A stretch of 9,005 nt of DNA from contig JADJPG010000095.1 of the NCBI GenBank assembly GCA_016713365.1, forward strand, positions 1 through 9,005. Direction: 5' to 3'. The notes below the pieces were generated by a model, which worked only from the letters and a program-made list of their open reading frames with translations, searched no databases and had not been told where the DNA came from. Numbering within the stretch: the stretch's first letter is position 1; each line of letters begins with the position of its first letter. The DNA comes from Verrucomicrobiota bacterium (GTDB lineage Bacteria; Verrucomicrobiota; Verrucomicrobiia; Limisphaerales; JADJPG01). Both the position numbers and the translations under genes were made by a program. Of this stretch, positions 6,136 through 9,005 are shown in pieces.

Positions 6136-8102
6136 GTCGTTACAGATTTACTCCCCGCCGCGAGCAATGCCAACACCGATTCCACGTCATACACGCAACC
6201 GCCCCACGTCCCGCCGCCCGCTTGTTGCAACGCCGCCCACAACCGAGTGTCATCCGGCAAATTCGCCGCAGGCGCGAGATCGGTTCGCGACTCCCGCGTC
6301 GCGAGAACTTTCGCGCCTTCCGCCGCGCTGAACTTCCGTCCCGCTTCACCCACCAAATCCAGCGTGCCCTCCAGCGTGGCGCGATTGACCACGATGCGGA
6401 TCACATCGCCATCGCGCAGCTTCCCAATCGGTCCGCCCGCGAGCGCCTCCGGCCCGACATGCCCGATGCACGCGCCCGTGCTCACGCCGCTGAACCGCGC
6501 GTCCGTGACCAGCGCCACGTGCTTGCCGAATGGCAGATGCTTGAGCGCGCTCGTCAGCTGATACGTCTCCTCCATGCCCGTGCCCATCGGCCCACAACCC
6601 GCGAGCACCAGCACGTCACCCGACTCGATGCGCCCGTTCTTAATCGCCGCAATCGCCGCCTTCTCGCTCACGAAAACTTTCGCCGGACCTTCCTTGCGAT
6701 ACACGCCGTCTGCATCCACCACCGACGGATCAATCGCCGTGCTTTTGATGACCGAACCCTCCGGCGCGATATTGCCGCGCGGGAACGTGATCGTGCTCGT
6801 CAGCCCGCGTTCCTTCGCGCGCTCTGGCGACATGATGACTTCATCCGCATCCACGCCGTCCTGTTCGCGCAAGATCTCGCGGAAGCGCCGGCGACGTTCG
6901 CTCTTCTCCCATTCGTTCAACACTGCGTCGAGTGTCGCGCCCGTCGCCGTGAGCACCGAGGTATCGAGCACGCCGAGCTTGCGCAGATGCAACATCACTT
7001 CCGGCACGCCGCCCGCGAGGAACACACGCACCGTGGGATGAAACTGCGGCCCGTTCGGCAGCACATCCACGATGCGCGGCACGCGGCTGTTGATGTGAAT
7101 CCAATCATCCACCGTCGGCCGGCGCAGCCCGGCGGCGTGCGCGATGGCTGGAACGTGCAGCAACAAATTCGTCGAGCCACCGAACGCTGCGTGAATCGCC
7201 ATCGCGTTCCGAATGCTTCCATCCGTGACGATGTCCTTCAGCTTCAATCCGCGCTGCTCCAACTCCACGAGCGCCTTCGCCGATTGCACCGCGAGATCCG
7301 TCCACACCGGCTGTCCCGACGGCGCGAGCGCCGAGTGCGGCAACGACATGCCCAGCGCTTCGCCCACGACCTGCGATGTCGCGGCCGTGCCGAGGAACTG
7401 ACAGCCACCGCCCGGCGACGCACACGCGCGACAGCCGAGGTCCGACGCTTCCTGCAACGAAATCATTCCGTGCGAGAACCGCGCGCCGATGGTTTGAATC
7501 TTCCCCGCATCCTCGCCATCGCTCGGCGGCAAGGTCACGCCGCCCGGCACGAGCACGCTCGGGAGATTCTTCATCCCGGCGAGCGCCATCATCATCGCGG
7601 GAAGTCCCTTGTCACACGTCGCGATGCCGAGCACGCCCGCGCGCACGGGCAGCGAACGGATGAGCCGACGGAAAACCATCGCGGCGTCGTTGCGATACGG
7701 CAGGCTGTCGAACATCCCGTCCGTTCCCTGCGTGCGCCCGTCGCAAGGGTCCGAGCAATACGCCGCGAACGGTACCACGCCGAGCCGCTTCAGCTCCCGC
7801 GCCGCCGCCTCGACGAGCAGCCCGATCTCCCAGTGGCCGGTGTGATACCCGAGCGCGATCGGCTTGCCATCCGGCGCGCGGACTCCGCCCTGCGTGCTGA
7901 GAATGAGAAACGGTTTGCGCCCCGCTTCACTCGGATCCCAGCCCATGCCGGCGTTCTGCGTCAGGCCGAAGATGTCGCCGCTCGGCCGATCGCGCAGCAT
8001 CTCCGCAGTCAGCGGCAGGCTGCCGGTCGGGCCGGGCGCTTTGGTCTGGATGCGGTAGATGTAGTCGCTTGAAGGAGCGAACAATTCGCCGGGCAAACTC
8101 AT
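6132..8102 (-). CDS. YjhG/YagF-family sugar-acid dehydratase (D-xylonate dehydratase type)
   Basis: A 656-residue member of the IlvD/Edd superfamily, closely matching in length and sequence the E. coli YjhG/YagF group (about 655 residues), which dehydrates D-xylonate to 2-keto-3-deoxy-D-xylonate. Visible landmarks are PLTAEMLRDRPSGD (30-43), SDPCDGRTQG with C120, ATCDKGLPA with C163, GGGCQFLGTA with C234, and the family signature LVTDARFSGVS (531-541). C120, C163 and C234 are the expected iron-sulfur ligands. The C-terminal LPDDTRLWAALQ and GGTWGGCVYDV stretches are also YjhG-like. The ATG at 8100-8102 (MSLPGELFAPSSD) matches the family start. The frame stays open for 78 more codons to an ATG at 8336, but that extension is unlike the family. 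No Shine-Dalgarno is seen. The stop overlaps the DUF3299 start. Substrate is inferred; no kinase, aldolase or sugar transporter is nearby. Confidence 0.92.
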   Translation of the reverse strand: MSLPGELFAPSSDYIYRIQTKAPGPTGSLPLTAEMLRDRPSGDIFGLTQNAGMGWDPSEAGRKPFLILSTQGGVRAPDGKPIALGYHTGHWEIGLLVEAAARELKRLGVVPFAAYCSDPCDGRTQGTDGMFDSLPYRNDAAMVFRRLIRSLPVRAGVLGIATCDKGLPAMMMALAGMKNLPSVLVPGGVTLPPSDGEDAGKIQTIGARFSHGMISLQEASDLGCRACASPGGGCQFLGTAATSQVVGEALGMSLPHSALAPSGQPVWTDLAVQSAKALVELEQRGLKLKDIVTDGSIRNAMAIHAAFGGSTNLLLHVPAIAHAAGLRRPTVDDWIHINSRVPRIVDVLPNGPQFHPTVRVFLAGGVPEVMLHLRKLGVLDTSVLTATGATLDAVLNEWEKSERRRRFREILREQDGVDADEVIMSPERAKERGLTSTITFPRGNIAPEGSVIKSTAIDPSVVDADGVYRKEGPAKVFVSEKAAIAAIKNGRIESGDVLVLAGCGPMGTGMEETYQLTSALKHLPFGKHVALVTDARFSGVSTGACIGHVGPEALAGGPIGKLRDGDVIRIVVNRATLEGTLDLVGEAGRKFSAAEGAKVLATRESRTDLAPAANLPDDTRLWAALQQAGGGTWGGCVYDVESVLALLAAGSKSVTT

Positions 8103-8332
8103 AAGGCGGCGAGCGTAGAGGATGGACGGCAGCCGCGTAAACAGGACTTGGAGTTCAGGGCAATGAGGGACTGGAGTTCGCTCATCAAGTGGGAGCGCAA
8201 CAGAAGGTAGCTTCTGCCATCCGGCTCCGGCAAAGCCCGTGTCGGCCTTGCGCCGGGGCCAAACCGACTGCCCCAGTTCCGGCCCAATACACAGAATTGC
8301 CAACCTGCGCTGCAATCTTCGGCACAACCTTG
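8103..8332. other. Spacer or leader between mrp and the dehydratase
   Basis: These 230 bp hold no recognised gene. They contain an imperfect direct repeat (GGACTTGGAGTTC at 8144-8156 and GGACTGGAGTTC at 8168-8179) and a hairpin, CAGAAG-GTAG-CTTCTG (8201-8216). On the minus strand the 8299-8322 part reads like AGCGCAGGTTGGCAAT, a motif I recall from intergenic repeats in Verrucomicrobiota; this is unverified. The region is open in frame with the dehydratase for its full length. Confidence 0.5.
8201..8216. repeat. Short hairpin in the dehydratase leader
   Basis: A perfect 6-bp inverted repeat, CAGAAG and CTTCTG, encloses a 4-nt GTAG loop about 100 nt upstream of the dehydratase start. It has no T-run and is too short to call a terminator. 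It may be part of a dispersed intergenic repeat or a small mRNA structure. Confidence 0.35.
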
Positions 8333-9005
8333 TCATCCAATCTTCTTCCGCAGCGCCTCGGCCACCTTGATGAACGCCTGTCCGGGTGCGGTGTTTGGCC
8401 CCGTCACAACCACTGGCTGGCCTTGATCACCACCGATGCGAATCTCCGTGTAGATCGGAACTTCGCCGAGGAACTCCGTGTTCTGCCGCTCCGCCTCCGC
8501 GCGGCCACCGCCGTGGCCGAAGATTTCCACGCGCTCACCGTTCGGCGTGGTGAAGTAGCTCATGTTCTCGATGATGCCGAGGATTGGCACGTTCACCTTC
8601 TCGAACATCGCGATGCCCTTGCGCACGACGCCGAGCGACGCTTCCTGCGGCGTCGTCACGATGATGCCGCCGTCGAGCGGCACCGTCTGGCAGAGCGAAA
8701 GCTGCGCGTCGCCCGTGCCTGGCGGGAGATCAACGAGCAGATAATCGAGCTCGCCCCATTCGACGGCGTGGAAGAATTGCTGAATCGTCTTCGTGATCAT
8801 CGGGCCGCGCCAGATCACCGGCTGATCGCCGTCGAGCAGGAAACCCATGCTCATCAGCTTCACGCCGTGGTTGGCGGGCGGCACCATCTTTTCCTCGGGC
8901 GAAATCGTCGGGCGCTGTTTGATGCCCATCATCAGCGGAATGCTCGGGCCGTAGATGTCGCAATCGAGCAGCCCGACCTTCGCGCCGAGGTGCCGCAACG
9001 CGCAC
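8333..9005 (-). CDS. mrp: Mrp/ApbC-family P-loop ATPase (5' end outside window)
   Basis: The C-terminal 223 residues of an Mrp/ApbC/NBP35-type ATPase, a cytoplasmic scaffold or carrier for iron-sulfur clusters. The frame enters from the right edge (…CALRHLGAKVGLLD), so the P-loop and any N-terminal DUF59 domain lie outside. Family landmarks are DCDIYGPSIPLMMG, WRGPMITKTIQQF, the Walker B-like stretch YLLVDLPPGTGDAQLSL, TTPQEASLGVVRKG and IFGHGGGRAEAE. The position where many Mrp proteins carry CxxC after NMSYF reads FTTPNGER, with no cysteine, so the usual interface cluster site is missing or replaced. The true start is outside the window; the TTG at 8996-8998 is an internal leucine codon. 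The stop TGA (8333-8335) overlaps an ATG at 8336 in frame with the dehydratase, but that ATG is probably not used. Confidence 0.92.
   Translation of the reverse strand, partial: CALRHLGAKVGLLDCDIYGPSIPLMMGIKQRPTISPEEKMVPPANHGVKLMSMGFLLDGDQPVIWRGPMITKTIQQFFHAVEWGELDYLLVDLPPGTGDAQLSLCQTVPLDGGIIVTTPQEASLGVVRKGIAMFEKVNVPILGIIENMSYFTTPNGERVEIFGHGGGRAEAERQNTEFLGEVPIYTEIRIGGDQGQPVVVTGPNTAPGQAFIKVAEALRKKIG

Noticed and set aside
6222..8072. A 616-codon open frame on the plus strand opposite the dehydratase
   Set aside because: It is Arg/His-rich with no recognisable domain and mirrors a well-conserved gene on the other strand; long antisense frames are common in GC-rich genes.

Overview
The window is GC-rich, tightly packed bacterial chromosome with eight protein-coding genes, seven on the minus strand and one on the plus strand. 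Gene content and protein style suggest Verrucomicrobiota: a cyanobacterial-type glucose-6-phosphate isomerase, a DUF3299 lipoprotein, a GAF-GAF histidine kinase, and starts mostly without Shine-Dalgarno sequences. That placement is an inference from family resemblance; there is no rRNA or marker gene here to settle it. No tRNA, rRNA, CRISPR array, transposase gene or phage gene is visible.

Left part (1-3670, minus strand, read right to left): an LptF/LptG-type lipopolysaccharide-export permease (3670-2552) is followed after 59 nt by a soluble sensor histidine kinase with two GAF domains (2492-768). A 419-bp gene-free stretch (349-767) follows and holds two REP-like GC-rich hairpins in opposite orientation. 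Then comes the first 116 codons of glucose-6-phosphate isomerase (348-1, running off the window).

Middle (3671-4841): a 133-bp divergent spacer separates the permease from the only plus-strand gene, an enolase-superfamily dipeptide epimerase (3804-4841) with all catalytic residues and the substrate-binding DxD motif. Its 3' end overlaps the converging neighbour by 14 bp.

Right part (4828-9005, minus strand): in transcription order there is a 5'-truncated Mrp/ApbC P-loop ATPase (9005-8333), a 230-bp spacer or leader, a YjhG/YagF-type sugar-acid (D-xylonate-type) dehydratase (8102-6132), a DUF3299 lipoprotein whose ATG overlaps the dehydratase stop (6135-5479), and a YdjM/DUF457-type membrane protein with an added cysteine-rich zinc-binding tail, starting 3 nt after the lipoprotein stop (5475-4828). 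The last three genes look like one translationally coupled unit, although no shared pathway is obvious.

Most of the window is ordinary housekeeping and accessory metabolism; I do not see a clear new multi-gene system. The items most worth a second look are the double-zinc tail on the YdjM-like protein, the Mrp protein lacking its usual CxxC pair, the inverted REP-like pair, and the odd leader before the dehydratase.
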